A DNA stretch of 64,000 bases, taken from assembly GCA_016934035.1 (NCBI GenBank), contig JAFGTP010000054.1:154948-218947 (forward strand), in the 5' to 3' direction. The stretch is from Fidelibacterota bacterium. GTDB taxonomy: Bacteria > Fidelibacterota > UBA2242 > JAFGTP01. Below the pieces are notes generated by a model, which saw nothing but the letters and a program-made list of their open reading frames with translations, was not told the origin of the DNA and did no database searches. Below, piece by piece: positions 25,597 through 35,385 of the stretch. The position numbers and the translations under genes are program-made. Position 1 is the first letter of the stretch. Each line of letters opens with the position of its first letter.

Positions 25597-28500
25597 TTAT
25601 CCTCGAATTGCGATATTGACATCAAATCCATAATTCATATTCTTACGTTCACCAATTCGAGCATCATCCTGGATCTGGTACTGAAAGAAAACACCGCCGG
25701 TCACTTTCTGTGTGAAAGAATATCCGATTCGCGGTTTGATGCTAATTGTCATTCGGTTATCCTTGGAGGAATATTTCGTCATCGTCAGAGTTTTTTGGTC
25801 TGCTTTGGCGGTATTGTATTCAATGTTCATGGTGAAATCGATATTGTTGTCCAGGCGTTTGTTTTCCATGAAAGGCAGAGGAATGGTCATTCCTCCTTTA
25901 CGCTTGTAGCTGATATCTGCTGTCATGCCAAAGGTTGTCGCCCGATCCACACCGGTTTCACCGTTGGTGATGGATTTTGTTGAGGTGACACTGAAATTGG
26001 AGGTGATATCCTTGGCGAACTTCATGCTGAAGGATACCAGGGGTGAAAACCGCATCTGATAATTGGAATTCAGCAATTCTCCGTCTTTGTAATTTTCAGA
26101 TTTTTTACCGGAAAATCCATGGGTGATACTGAAGGATTTAAAAATTTTGTCGACACCGGGTATCTTTTCCAGTCCGCCGACTTTCAACTGCCAGTTGGGG
26201 AAAGGAAATCCTTCATTTCCAAATTCTCCGCCTGGAAAGTAGTCTTCGGCTATGGTTTCCTTTTCCACACCCTGGGTAATACTGGAGGTGTTGGTGTTGG
26301 AATAGGAGAAGGTGGCCTTAATATTTTTGGTGATGTCCAGGCCTGAACGCAGTGATAAGGTCGTTGAGGTCTGGGGATTGTTGAGGTCCGTCAAGGCGTT
26401 AAGAGTATCCAGACCAGGATCCTGTGAAAAACCGAGTCGGTAATCCAGCCCGGCCTGTCCCATTTTGCGGTATTTGCTGGTAACGGAATTGGTGACGGTA
26501 TAACTGGCGGATATGGTGTTGAGCTTATCCAAATATTTATGAATTCCATCCAGAAGCGGATGGCCCTCTTTGGCTTTGTCATCTTTTTGAACATCTTTAT
26601 TTTCTTCCGCCGGACCAGCCGGTTTTCTACCGGCATTTCTGCGGGGTGCTCCTTGTCGGCTGTTGTCCGTGCTGCGGCCCGAAGAACCGGATTTTTTGGA
26701 TGTGGCGCCGGGTGCGTATATGGACTTGAACACCTGGGCGATATTCAGGCTTCCGGAAAACTGCAAATTATTGTTGTTCGCCAGTTTGTCGATATATTCC
26801 GTCTGGCTTGACACCGGTTCCTGCCAGGAGTACTGGGAAGAATAGGTCATCTGGGGCTTAAACCAGGAAAAGAGGTTGGGATTGAAAGTCAGAGAGTATT
26901 TTTCCTGGTAATCTTCGTTGGTTCCGAATTTGAATTTTTGAAATTGACTCCATTTGTCATCAACAATTTCATCAAGGTTATTTTTTAATATCAGGTTATA
27001 CCCAACCTTGACGTTTTCCGTGAATTTGTAGCCGAAATCCACGGTCTGGCCCAAAGACATGATGTGGGTCTGGGTCGTGTCTCCCTTGTAGCGGGGAATT
27101 TTTTCATTGATATTTTCCACGGTATTCATGTTGTAACTGAATTTTTCCGGCAGATAGTACAACTTCATCTGACTGTAATTTTTTAACAGGGGAATATTTT
27201 CGGCCCATTTGAAAATTTGAAAATAGGTGTCCCGACCAAAAGGGATCTGGTAGGAAAAGCCCGCTGAATACTGCTCTGATTCCTGCCGTTCGATATCCTT
27301 GGTTGAAGACTGGTTGTGCACCATGGAAAAATTGACCTTCATTTGGTCAATGGTATATTTGGTTAACCAGAAATCCGAAACCCGTTTGGATATCTGGGTG
27401 TTAAAGCCATAGCCCTGGTTGATGTTCGAAATGGAATCCGCCGGGTTATCGCCCGCCAGAATATCTGTTCCCGGCAGGTACTTTGGCCGTCTTTCACTGT
27501 AATTGAAAGTGGTGGCAACAGGTATGCTCAGCCCCCATTTTGAGGGGAAAAATTTATGCAGATAAAGCCTTGAAGAGGCATTGTAGGTTTTGGAGTTTGC
27601 CAGGTTGGTGGCATTGGAACTAGGCTGCTCTTCCACCCGGTGAAAATCGGCATCATTGGTTTCGGCATTGAAGGTGAAGTCGGCCAGGTCAGCCAGATTG
27701 ATGGCAAAAGAGGCGCGGGCCGCCGTTCCGGCATCCTTGCGGACCTCCGAAAGCCTCAGCTCGTTGAGCCAGACTTCTCCAAAAACCGGAGAATCGCCGG
27801 TATTGATGACACCGGTTTCCATCCGCTTGATTCTGGAAATGGCCGGGGTGCTGTAGATGATGATTTCTTTGCCGGAGTATTCGCCGTTTTTGACCTCTTT
27901 GTAGATCCGAACTTCTTTGTATTTCGGGTCATCCAGTATCCAGAATTCTTTGAGTCCGTCATTGTTTTTAGGCACATAATCTTCCTCATTGACCCATTGT
28001 TTCAGAGAAGTCATAAAATCCAGATCGACTTCAAAGTCATTGTATTCCCAGCCGGAATAGATAGGCTGACGAATTTCGAAATACTGGGAGGCACTTCCGC
28101 CCTTACCAAATCTCAAAAAATAGAGCAGCGGTGTCTTCTCGCCGTCAATATAATTGTGGCCGTCACTAACGTTTTCGGCTGTGATATACATTTTCATCTT
28201 TTTATAGTTGATGAGACTAAGCTCTTCCAGCAGGTCTTTTTCGGCCGATGCTAATTTCCCCGGAGCCAGTCCGATGGCATTTTCCACTTCGTCAATGTCA
28301 TAGATTTTCAATACCAGGGATTGTTCTTTGCGCTGAACCTGGTTGACTTTATCGTATTCACCTTTTACATCTTTGGGCGGTGTATAATCCTCATTTTCCT
28401 CAGTGTTTTTGACTGTTGTGGTGAAGATTTTTTCTTGGGGGATGAAAGCGGAATCGGAATAGATATAGCCCGGTATCTCACTGTGCTCCAGGCCCTGCGC

Positions 28501-31500
28501 AATCCCCATGGCTTCCCACTCATTGCGTACCATTTCTATTTTGGCAATGGCGATGCTGGCCAGGTCGGTTTCCACGCCGTCGAGCCATATTCTGAAAGCC
28601 TGAATGTTTTCCCAGCCAAAGGACTGGTCGCTGAAGCCGTTGGCATTTTCAAATTCGATGATCGGAATACGATAGAGTTTCCAGCCGTATTCGTTAGGTG
28701 GGTTGGCTACAAAACGATGATTGTTGTCACCGAGTGGGATTTCCACTGAGCGGTAATTATTGTCTGTATCAATGGCCAGGTTGTTGTTTTTATCTTCCAG
28801 ATCAGGACGATGATTGGAACCGCCGTCGTCTTCATTATTTTCCGTTCCGTTGATGGTGCGCAGATATTTGTATTCCGTAGAGCCCTGCTTGTAATTAAAG
28901 TTGTCGAGGTGAGGATCTTTTGGGCTTCGCAAATATTGAGACAGTTTTTCATCATCATAAACCAGGGTTTCGGTCAGGCCGGTGACCGGGTCCCGAACTA
29001 CCAGGGTTTCATCCTCATCCTCTTTTTTGTCCAGGCCGATATCTTCTCCGTCATCATAGAGGTCGTTGGGAAAATCGTTGTACCAGTCTTCGGTGTTCAT
29101 CCTGTTGTCGGGGAATTGGTCTTCGCTGATGATTCCCATATCTACATGCATGGTGCCTACAGTTCCTTTCATCCAGATATCGATGAATTTGGTTTTGGAC
29201 TGGTCCCAGTTGCTGGTAGGAAAAAAGTAGGTAATTCCGCCCCAGGCTTGCTTTTTTTGTTCAGGTGTTCCGCTCACCCCGAAATCAGGGGCGGCGCCGG
29301 GTTCTATCGCAAGATAGAGAGGGTTGATATTGCGCTCCTGCTGACTGGCGCCGGTGCCAATGTCTTTGTCCGGCCAGATCTGTTTGATAGAGACACCATC
29401 ATAATCGATATACCAGAAGGTATGGGCAGCCAGGCCGTTGCGGTCAAATTCTGTTGCATGTTCCTTGTCTGTCGGTGGCGATGACAGGGCCCAGAAACTT
29501 TTTGTCAGCACCGGTGATATGGTGCGCTTGCTGCCTTCAAAATCGTCAATATAGGCCACTCCATTGTTGTCGCCGGTTGCCTGATTGTTACTGGTGTTTG
29601 GATTGGGTAGAACGCGGGCTACTTCACCTTCGATGGTGACCACCGAGACTTTATCGGTGCTAATCAGCGGCAGACGGTCAATTCCTTTAGTGAGGAAGTT
29701 CATTTCCTGCTGGATTCTGCCGTTGATATCAAATACAAAGTTGGCCATGGGTTCGTAGCCAACTTCCACCTTGTCATCTACGGTGGATTTACTGTAATAG
29801 AGGCCGGTAGCGCCGATAAAATTCCTTTTGTCCTGTCCGAAATCATATTGGGCGCGGGCGCCGAGAATGGTTTTCTTTTTCAGCTGGAAGAAGGAGTTTT
29901 TTTCAAATTTTACATCCAACTTCGCATTCGGGCTGGTCGCCATGGGGTCGTAGAGCGTCAGCATACCGGACATGTATTCGATATCATAATCGGTACCCTT
30001 CAGCAGTGTCTTTCCGTCAAGTGTCACTTCTTCGGAGCCCTCCATAATCATGGGACCCAATTGAAGCACGGAACTGCGGTTTTCATATTTGACAGCAATA
30101 CGAAATTTGGATTCCTCGACGATTTCATTTTTGCGGCTGCGGTAATCCACTTTGTACATTTTGCTGCTGTTGTAGCCTTCTATGTATCCATTACCTTCGC
30201 CATCTCCGGTACTGTCGTATTGAAAGGGGTGAAGGAAAGGGACCCACATTTCCCCGCTTCGAAGCCGGACCAATCCGGTAGTCAGATCGATATAATCGTC
30301 TTTGCCGGGATTGCCGGCGGCATCAATCCGGTCAAGGCCAAATTTTTCAAGATAGGTTTTTCCATCAGAAGGGTCCCGGGGTACAAATCCCGAAGGCCCA
30401 TCCCATTCGATCTGTACGTCAAAGCCGGAGGAATCGATGTTGGTGGCGCCCAGATAATAGACATTGCGGAACATGAGGTTCCAGCAGGGATGTTCGTCAC
30501 TGGTCATGGAGCGCGGCTGAATCAGTTTCAGACTGATGTTGGCCGTAGTGTCGGCCGGATCATGGTCCCAGTCGCCGTACTCAGCAATAATAGTTTCGGG
30601 ATTATTACGATCGCGAATTGTGTAGACGACAGCAATCACTTCGTCGGTATAGGTCCGGTTCATGACCATGTAGCCCAAATCCCGTGAATAGGAATAATCC
30701 TTATCTTCCAGCATTTTTTCAAAATAGGTGGTTTCCTGCTCATCACTGTAAAGTGAGGGATTGTTAGGGTCTACATAAGCGGTACCGTACAGTGAGTTGG
30801 CTGATTTTCGAGTGACGGACTTGTAAACTTCAAAATCATCGACTATTTCATTGGTCCCGACAAACATGCCATATTGCCAGAAGTCCGGCCACATTCTTTC
30901 ACGAAAGGTTTCGTCCAGATAGTAGTATTTGTTGCGGATGTAGTCATAATCATTGATTTGAATTTCTGTTTTTTCAGAACCGCCTTCATAACTGAGTTTC
31001 TGTTTTTCTCCCTTTTCCACTGAAGCTATGGTGGTGAGGTTGATGGCGCCAAGTTTCAAGTCGGCTTTGAGGCCGAAGAGGCCACTGTTTTTACTGGAAA
31101 AAGTGACAAATTTTGTTCCCGGCAAAGAGAGTGAAATATTGCCAGCCTGAACCGACTGGACGATTTCATCCTCCTTACCTGTATAGACGATTTTCATGGC
31201 ATTTTCAAAATCAAAACTGCGCTCGCTGTCCTGGTCTACCAAAATACTGATCCTGTCGCCAATAGTGCCTTCAATATTGAAACGCATGGTCTGGTCGATT
31301 TTAAATTCTGTGGATTTTCCCTCCTGCATGGTGGATGCGACAGTGCTGGTTTCCCGGTTATTCATAGCGCCGGAAATGGTGATGTTACCGGACACGCGCA
31401 GGGCAACTTTTTGTCCGGCGATTTCCGCGCCCAGAATTTCCAGGCCACGGCCAGTGGATTTTTTTTCTTGGGGTTTGGTGTTTTCTATCCCGATTTGCCG

Positions 31501-31872
31501 AATTTTTTCCCGCAGGTTCTGGTATCGCTTTTCCCTGAAATATTCATCCACGCTCATGGCTACGGGCAGGTAGAGGTCATAATCATCCAGCACCGAAGTA
31601 AAAAAGATATTGTTGCCGGCTGAATCTACATAGGTCTGGGTTTTCAGGCCGTTGAGGTTGATTTTGTACAGATGTCTGTTCAGATTGGGATAATCATCGG
31701 AAACCAGACTCATGCCTCGTGTCTGATACAGATCAATAGGGGTATATTGTTTTGCCAGCCAGTTGTAGTGAATTGGAAAGGTCACACCAGTTGTGTCATT
31801 ACTTTCGGCAAAAAGAATGTTCAGTAATACAATAATGATTAGTGCAGCTTTTGCATGTATTGATAGACGCAA
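25597..31872 (-). CDS. sprA: T9SS outer-membrane translocon SprA
   Basis: 2091 residues, slightly shorter than the ~2400 of Flavobacterium SprA. Signal peptide (ALIIIVLLNILFA), then the SprA pattern throughout: LRVSGNITISGAMNN, DRISILVDQDSE, VAYIDDFEGSKRTISP, FWALSSPPTDKE, ETGVINTGDSPVFGEVWLNELRLSEVRKD, and a long C-terminal barrel half. In characterised systems SprA is a giant 36-strand barrel through which T9SS substrates pass, with PorV plugging its side gate. The start is TTG (31872) with AAAGGGTGG seven bases upstream; no ATG is available. A basic, low-complexity insert lies at about residues 1718-1772. It is followed after three bases by the cyclase-like gene and preceded by rdgB at 67 bases. 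Confidence 0.95.
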   Translation of the reverse strand: MRLSIHAKAALIIIVLLNILFAESNDTTGVTFPIHYNWLAKQYTPIDLYQTRGMSLVSDDYPNLNRHLYKINLNGLKTQTYVDSAGNNIFFTSVLDDYDLYLPVAMSVDEYFREKRYQNLREKIRQIGIENTKPQEKKSTGRGLEILGAEIAGQKVALRVSGNITISGAMNNRETSTVASTMQEGKSTEFKIDQTMRFNIEGTIGDRISILVDQDSERSFDFENAMKIVYTGKEDEIVQSVQAGNISLSLPGTKFVTFSSKNSGLFGLKADLKLGAINLTTIASVEKGEKQKLSYEGGSEKTEIQINDYDYIRNKYYYLDETFRERMWPDFWQYGMFVGTNEIVDDFEVYKSVTRKSANSLYGTAYVDPNNPSLYSDEQETTYFEKMLEDKDYSYSRDLGYMVMNRTYTDEVIAVVYTIRDRNNPETIIAEYGDWDHDPADTTANISLKLIQPRSMTSDEHPCWNLMFRNVYYLGATNIDSSGFDVQIEWDGPSGFVPRDPSDGKTYLEKFGLDRIDAAGNPGKDDYIDLTTGLVRLRSGEMWVPFLHPFQYDSTGDGEGNGYIEGYNSSKMYKVDYRSRKNEIVEESKFRIAVKYENRSSVLQLGPMIMEGSEEVTLDGKTLLKGTDYDIEYMSGMLTLYDPMATSPNAKLDVKFEKNSFFQLKKKTILGARAQYDFGQDKRNFIGATGLYYSKSTVDDKVEVGYEPMANFVFDINGRIQQEMNFLTKGIDRLPLISTDKVSVVTIEGEVARVLPNPNTSNNQATGDNNGVAYIDDFEGSKRTISPVLTKSFWALSSPPTDKEHATEFDRNGLAAHTFWYIDYDGVSIKQIWPDKDIGTGASQQERNINPLYLAIEPGAAPDFGVSGTPEQKKQAWGGITYFFPTSNWDQSKTKFIDIWMKGTVGTMHVDMGIISEDQFPDNRMNTEDWYNDFPNDLYDDGEDIGLDKKEDEDETLVVRDPVTGLTETLVYDDEKLSQYLRSPKDPHLDNFNYKQGSTEYKYLRTINGTENNEDDGGSNHRPDLEDKNNNLAIDTDNNYRSVEIPLGDNNHRFVANPPNEYGWKLYRIPIIEFENANGFSDQSFGWENIQAFRIWLDGVETDLASIAIAKIEMVRNEWEAMGIAQGLEHSEIPGYIYSDSAFIPQEKIFTTTVKNTEENEDYTPPKDVKGEYDKVNQVQRKEQSLVLKIYDIDEVENAIGLAPGKLASAEKDLLEELSLINYKKMKMYITAENVSDGHNYIDGEKTPLLYFLRFGKGGSASQYFEIRQPIYSGWEYNDFEVDLDFMTSLKQWVNEEDYVPKNNDGLKEFWILDDPKYKEVRIYKEVKNGEYSGKEIIIYSTPAISRIKRMETGVINTGDSPVFGEVWLNELRLSEVRKDAGTAARASFAINLADLADFTFNAETNDADFHRVEEQPSSNATNLANSKTYNASSRLYLHKFFPSKWGLSIPVATTFNYSERRPKYLPGTDILAGDNPADSISNINQGYGFNTQISKRVSDFWLTKYTIDQMKVNFSMVHNQSSTKDIERQESEQYSAGFSYQIPFGRDTYFQIFKWAENIPLLKNYSQMKLYYLPEKFSYNMNTVENINEKIPRYKGDTTQTHIMSLGQTVDFGYKFTENVKVGYNLILKNNLDEIVDDKWSQFQKFKFGTNEDYQEKYSLTFNPNLFSWFKPQMTYSSQYSWQEPVSSQTEYIDKLANNNNLQFSGSLNIAQVFKSIYAPGATSKKSGSSGRSTDNSRQGAPRRNAGRKPAGPAEENKDVQKDDKAKEGHPLLDGIHKYLDKLNTISASYTVTNSVTSKYRKMGQAGLDYRLGFSQDPGLDTLNALTDLNNPQTSTTLSLRSGLDITKNIKATFSYSNTNTSSITQGVEKETIAEDYFPGGEFGNEGFPFPNWQLKVGGLEKIPGVDKIFKSFSITHGFSGKKSENYKDGELLNSNYQMRFSPLVSFSMKFAKDITSNFSVTSTKSITNGETGVDRATTFGMTADISYKRKGGMTIPLPFMENKRLDNNIDFTMNIEYNTAKADQKTLTMTKYSSKDNRMTISIKPRIGYSFTQKVTGGVFFQYQIQDDARIGERKNMNYGFDVNIAIRG

Positions 31873-31939
31873 GTTGTTACCACCCTTTAGATTCTGGTTA
31901 ATATTTCAGATTTAAAAATAAAAAACTGTAACAATTTGT

Positions 31940-32545
31940 TTAGGGTGACACTCCTTGGTTGACTTGATTGATAAAACTGTGATACAGTTTTTGAAAGGCT
32001 ATGCCGCGATGGCTGATTGTATTTTTTTCTTCGCTTCTCATTTCTGCAAAACTTTTTTGGTATTCCTTCAGGTAAAAGACAGGGTCATAACCGAAACCAC
32101 CGGTTCCGCGTCTTTCCCTAAGAATTATCCCTTCACAGGATCCTTCTTCATGAAACCGGTGCTGATCGGAATAATAGACAGCAACAGTTTTGAATCTTGC
32201 TGTTCGCTTTTCATCGGCGACTTTTTCCAGTTCTTTCAAAAGTTTATTCACATTGTCATCATAGGTCACATTTTCACCGGCATACCGGGCAGAGTACACA
32301 CCAGGCGCTCCATCCAGAGCATCAACTTCCAACCCCGTATCATCAGCAATCGTCGGAATTCCGGTAAAATCAAAAAGCAATTTCGCCTTTTTAAATGCAT
32401 TGTCATACAATGTGTTCCCATCTTCAATGACCTCGGGGGCGCCGGGAAAATCAGCCAGAGTCAGCAGTCGAATGCCTTTATTATCGAAAATTTTTTTGAT
32501 TTCTTTAACTTTATCCTTGTTGTTGGACGAGATTAAGATTTCCAT
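31940..32545 (-). CDS. rdgB: Non-canonical purine NTP pyrophosphatase (RdgB/HAM1 family)
   Basis: 201 residues, the normal length. The family start ILISSNNKDKVKEIKKIF (S/T-x-N-x-x-K motif), the catalytic block IADDTGLEVDALDGAPGVYSARYAG, and GTGGFGYDPVF plus ISHRG near the end identify the enzyme that hydrolyses dITP, dITP-like and XTP to monophosphates, cleaning the nucleotide pool. It lies 67 bases upstream of sprA in the same direction and may share its transcript. Confidence 0.95.
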   Translation of the reverse strand: MEILISSNNKDKVKEIKKIFDNKGIRLLTLADFPGAPEVIEDGNTLYDNAFKKAKLLFDFTGIPTIADDTGLEVDALDGAPGVYSARYAGENVTYDDNVNKLLKELEKVADEKRTARFKTVAVYYSDQHRFHEEGSCEGIILRERRGTGGFGYDPVFYLKEYQKSFAEMRSEEKNTISHRGIAFQKLYHSFINQVNQGVSP

Positions 32546-32749
32546 GGTTTTCCATATTTACGTTCATAAAAAACAGCGTGAAATATTATCAATAAATTTG
32601 CTCAATGTCAAGGAATTGCCGACCCTTTTCGGCCTGGCATTATCTGACTGCCGGTGAAAATCGACAGGTTTCTACAACAAGTGGTCTATTCCAGACCGAA
32701 AACAACTATGGATTGTGCCCGGCACCTCCTTTGACCTGATCGATCGAAG

Positions 32750-32772
32750 AGCCGAAACTGTCAGTTTCGGCT
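32750..32772 (-). other. Perfect 10-bp hairpin over the 5'-nucleotidase stop codon
   Basis: AGCCGAAACT-GTC-AGTTTCGGCT, with the TGA stop (32761-32763) in the loop and right arm. No T-run follows on the minus strand, so it is not a standard intrinsic terminator. It may shield the mRNA 3' end. Confidence 0.5.
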
Positions 32773-34251
32773 GATGTCAATCAGGCGGTTTTCGGTATCT
32801 CCGGAAATGATCTGCTGCTTTTTCACGGCTTCCAGTAAGACATCACGTCCCAGATAACTGGTTTCTCTGACTGTCAGTTTTTTGGGGTCTATTCCAAAAA
32901 ATCGTTCACTGTGGCTCATGATATAATTGTTGGTGGCAATGGTGTAGGTCTTGTCGTCTTCCACCGGTTTATCGTCAACAGTGGCTTTCTGCAATATTCC
33001 GGTTTTTCCATCGTAATATATTTTCAATCCTGCAATCTGCAACAGGTCTCGGGGATTTTCCAGCCGGTAATTGATCATGTCCAGCAGCTGACGACCTGAC
33101 AATTCGACAATCTGGATTGAATTATCAAAAGGAGATATTTCCCAGATATCACGCACAGTAATCGGCCCGGCACTTAGGTTTTTCCTTATCCCGCCGCTGT
33201 TTTGCAGCGCGATATCCACCTGGAATTTTTCTTTTGTCGCATCGCAGATCCAATTGCCGATATTGGATTCGTCATGGGAATTTCGCACCCAGTCTTTTTC
33301 AAGGGTACCGATCTGCTGGTCCATCTCTTTGCGGATATTTATCTCAAGGGAATCCACCAGGGCTGCAACTACGGCATTGGGTTTCACTTTGGTTACATCG
33401 GTACGGATAAAATCATAGGTATAGGATTCAATGGCATTTTGTTCTTTATCCATTTTTATTTTCAACAGGCCCAGTCGCTCACCTCTGGCCCCAGCCTGAA
33501 GGATGAGAATTCCGTTGACTTTGCGGGGTTCATTGACCCAGGAGTGGGAATGGCCACCCACAATGATGTCCACCTCTTCCAGCTGCGTTGCCATGGTGCT
33601 GTCTTCGTAGAGTCCGCTGTGGCTGAGGACCACGATCAAGTCCACTTTTTCCCGAATTTCATTGACATATTTTCTGACTGATTCAACCTGGCTGAGTATT
33701 TTCAGTCCTTCCACATTAGACGGAATGACACTGGATTTCAGGGTTTCATAAATGGTCCCAATGACTGCGATATCAACATCGCCTTTATGTAAAATTTCAT
33801 AGGGCTTGACAAATAATTGCCCCTTTTCCTCATCAAATATATTGGATGAAACGATGGGAAATTTGGCTTGGGAGACAGCGGAGCGCAATTCATCCCGGCC
33901 ATAGTCAAACTCATGGTTCCCGATTGTCATCACGTCGGGCATAATTTTGTTCATAATCAAAATCTGGGATAGTCCCTTTGTGATCGATGAGACCGGTGAG
34001 CCCTGAAAATCATCGCCGGCATTGAGTACGATTGGGTCTTCATAAACCTTTCTGAGGGAATCAATATACCCCGCCAGCACAGCGCTGCCTCCGACTTCCA
34101 CCTTTTCAGGATTGTTGATGGTGGGTACAAAAGGTAAATTGGCCGAATGAAAATCATTCCAGTGGATTAATTGGACTTCCACAATCTGGGAAAATAAACT
34201 TTGGATCAGAAAAAAAACGGTAAAAAGCAAAAATATAAATTTTTTTATCAT
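32761..34251 (-). CDS. Secreted 5'-nucleotidase/2',3'-cyclic phosphodiesterase (UshA family)
   Basis: About 496 residues from the ATG at 34251, which follows AAGGAGAG and opens a signal peptide (MIKKFIFLLFTVFFLIQSLFS). The longer frame to 34323 lacks sense. The N-terminal metallophosphatase domain has HWNDFHS, NAGDDFQGSP, GNHEFDYG, VLSHSG and GGHSHSW, which supply the two-metal site. The C-terminal nucleotidase domain has NSGGIR and EISPFDN. It should act in the periplasm or on the surface to release phosphate and nucleosides from nucleotides. The residue after predicted cleavage is Gln (LFS-QIVEV), which would suit the nearby cyclase. It is divergent from the Gfo/Idh gene. Confidence 0.9.
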   Translation of the reverse strand: MIKKFIFLLFTVFFLIQSLFSQIVEVQLIHWNDFHSANLPFVPTINNPEKVEVGGSAVLAGYIDSLRKVYEDPIVLNAGDDFQGSPVSSITKGLSQILIMNKIMPDVMTIGNHEFDYGRDELRSAVSQAKFPIVSSNIFDEEKGQLFVKPYEILHKGDVDIAVIGTIYETLKSSVIPSNVEGLKILSQVESVRKYVNEIREKVDLIVVLSHSGLYEDSTMATQLEEVDIIVGGHSHSWVNEPRKVNGILILQAGARGERLGLLKIKMDKEQNAIESYTYDFIRTDVTKVKPNAVVAALVDSLEINIRKEMDQQIGTLEKDWVRNSHDESNIGNWICDATKEKFQVDIALQNSGGIRKNLSAGPITVRDIWEISPFDNSIQIVELSGRQLLDMINYRLENPRDLLQIAGLKIYYDGKTGILQKATVDDKPVEDDKTYTIATNNYIMSHSERFFGIDPKKLTVRETSYLGRDVLLEAVKKQQIISGDTENRLIDISRN

Positions 34252-34401
34252 GTTTCTCTCCTTAATATTCATGGTTTTTTTTATCCAACTGCAAACAAAG
34301 CCATAATAAGGGCCCGTTTGCAACTAAAGCAGATTAAAGTTAAATTTCTTTCGATATTTATAAAACTGAATTGTGCAAAAATAAATCCAGCCGGAGAGAA
34401 G

Positions 34402-35385
34402 ATGCTGAAAATTGGAATAATTGGTGTCGGTTACCTGGGAAATTTTCATCTGAAAAACCTACTTACTCATAAAAATATTACAGTACCAGGTTTTTTTGAT
34501 ATTGATGAAAATCGCAGTGCCTTTATTGCCGCAGATTACCGGGTGAAAAGTTTCGCCAGCCGTGCGGAATTGCTACAGGCCTGTGACGCGGTCTTCGTGG
34601 TGGTGCCGACAAAATCCCACTATGAGGTCACCCAAGAGGCCCTGGAAAATGGCCTGCATGTCTTTTGTGAAAAACCGGTCACTGAAAAAATTGAACAGGC
34701 CGAAAGGCTGATGAAAATTGCCGCTCAAAAAGGGCTTGTGCTTCAGGTTGGCCATATTGAACGGTTCAACCCTGCTTTTAAAGCTCTGGAACATTGTCAG
34801 CTCTATCCCAAATTCATCGAATGCCATCGTATTTCCATGTTTAATGAACGGGGTATCAAATCTGCAGTGATTCCGGAACTGATGATCCATGATCTGGACA
34901 TTCTTCTCACCATCGTCAATTCCAAAATTACTGATATCCAGGCCAGTGGCACACCAGTCCTGACAGACAACGTTGATATTGCTAATGTTCGTATTAATTT
35001 TGAAAACGGCTGTGTTGCCAATGTCACAGCCAGCAGGATATCTGACAAAGTGGTAAGGAAATTTCGCATATTCCAGGAAAACGCCTATATCAACATCGAT
35101 TTTCTGGAAAAAAAGACTGAATTTTTCGCGATGGAACCCCTTGATAAAAACTATTATCTGATCAAAAATTTCGATCTCCCCGGCCACAACAAAAAGACCA
35201 TTTACTATAAATGTATCGAAGGCAAGGAGGTCAACGCCATGGTGGAAGAGCAAAAGAACTTCATCGATGCTGTTACGAAAAACCAGCCGCCCCTGGTAAC
35301 CGGTGAAGATGGATTGGCAGCCTTGAAACTGGCCCATAGGATCGAAGCCGTGATTCAAAAAAATTTAAGCAAACTGGAATTTTAA
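34402..35385 (+). CDS. Gfo/Idh/MocA-family NAD(P)-dependent oxidoreductase (lipid A locus)
   Basis: 327 residues. Rossmann domain with IGIIGVGYLGNFHLKN, then the family motif CEKPVTEKIEQA with the catalytic Lys, and a C-terminal Gfo/Idh domain (MIHDLDILLTIV, then DGLAALKLAHRIEAVI). The ATG at 34402 follows GGAGAGAAG; an upstream in-frame extension is rejected. Its stop overlaps the lpxB start by one base (TAATG), so it belongs to the lipid A operon. In some bacteria a Gfo/Idh enzyme (GnnA) oxidises UDP-GlcNAc on the way to amide-linked lipid A. That is a plausible role here, but the partner aminotransferase GnnB is not in the window. Confidence 0.82.
   Translation: MLKIGIIGVGYLGNFHLKNLLTHKNITVPGFFDIDENRSAFIAADYRVKSFASRAELLQACDAVFVVVPTKSHYEVTQEALENGLHVFCEKPVTEKIEQAERLMKIAAQKGLVLQVGHIERFNPAFKALEHCQLYPKFIECHRISMFNERGIKSAVIPELMIHDLDILLTIVNSKITDIQASGTPVLTDNVDIANVRINFENGCVANVTASRISDKVVRKFRIFQENAYINIDFLEKKTEFFAMEPLDKNYYLIKNFDLPGHNKKTIYYKCIEGKEVNAMVEEQKNFIDAVTKNQPPLVTGEDGLAALKLAHRIEAVIQKNLSKLEF

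Noticed and set aside
28810-29484. 224-residue plus-strand open frame
   Set aside because: Antisense to sprA; long only because of the base composition of the opposite gene.
29848-30687. 279-residue plus-strand open frame
   Set aside because: Antisense to sprA; no recognisable motif or start signal.
32661-32760. Possible tRNA or RNA gene between rdgB and the 5'-nucleotidase gene
   Set aside because: Contains small hairpins (GGTCTattccAGACC) but no cloverleaf or T-arm consensus.
34201-34401. In-frame N-terminal extension of the Gfo/Idh protein
   Set aside because: Overlaps the divergent 5'-nucleotidase start; the ATG at 34402 has a good ribosome-binding site and opens the Rossmann motif directly.
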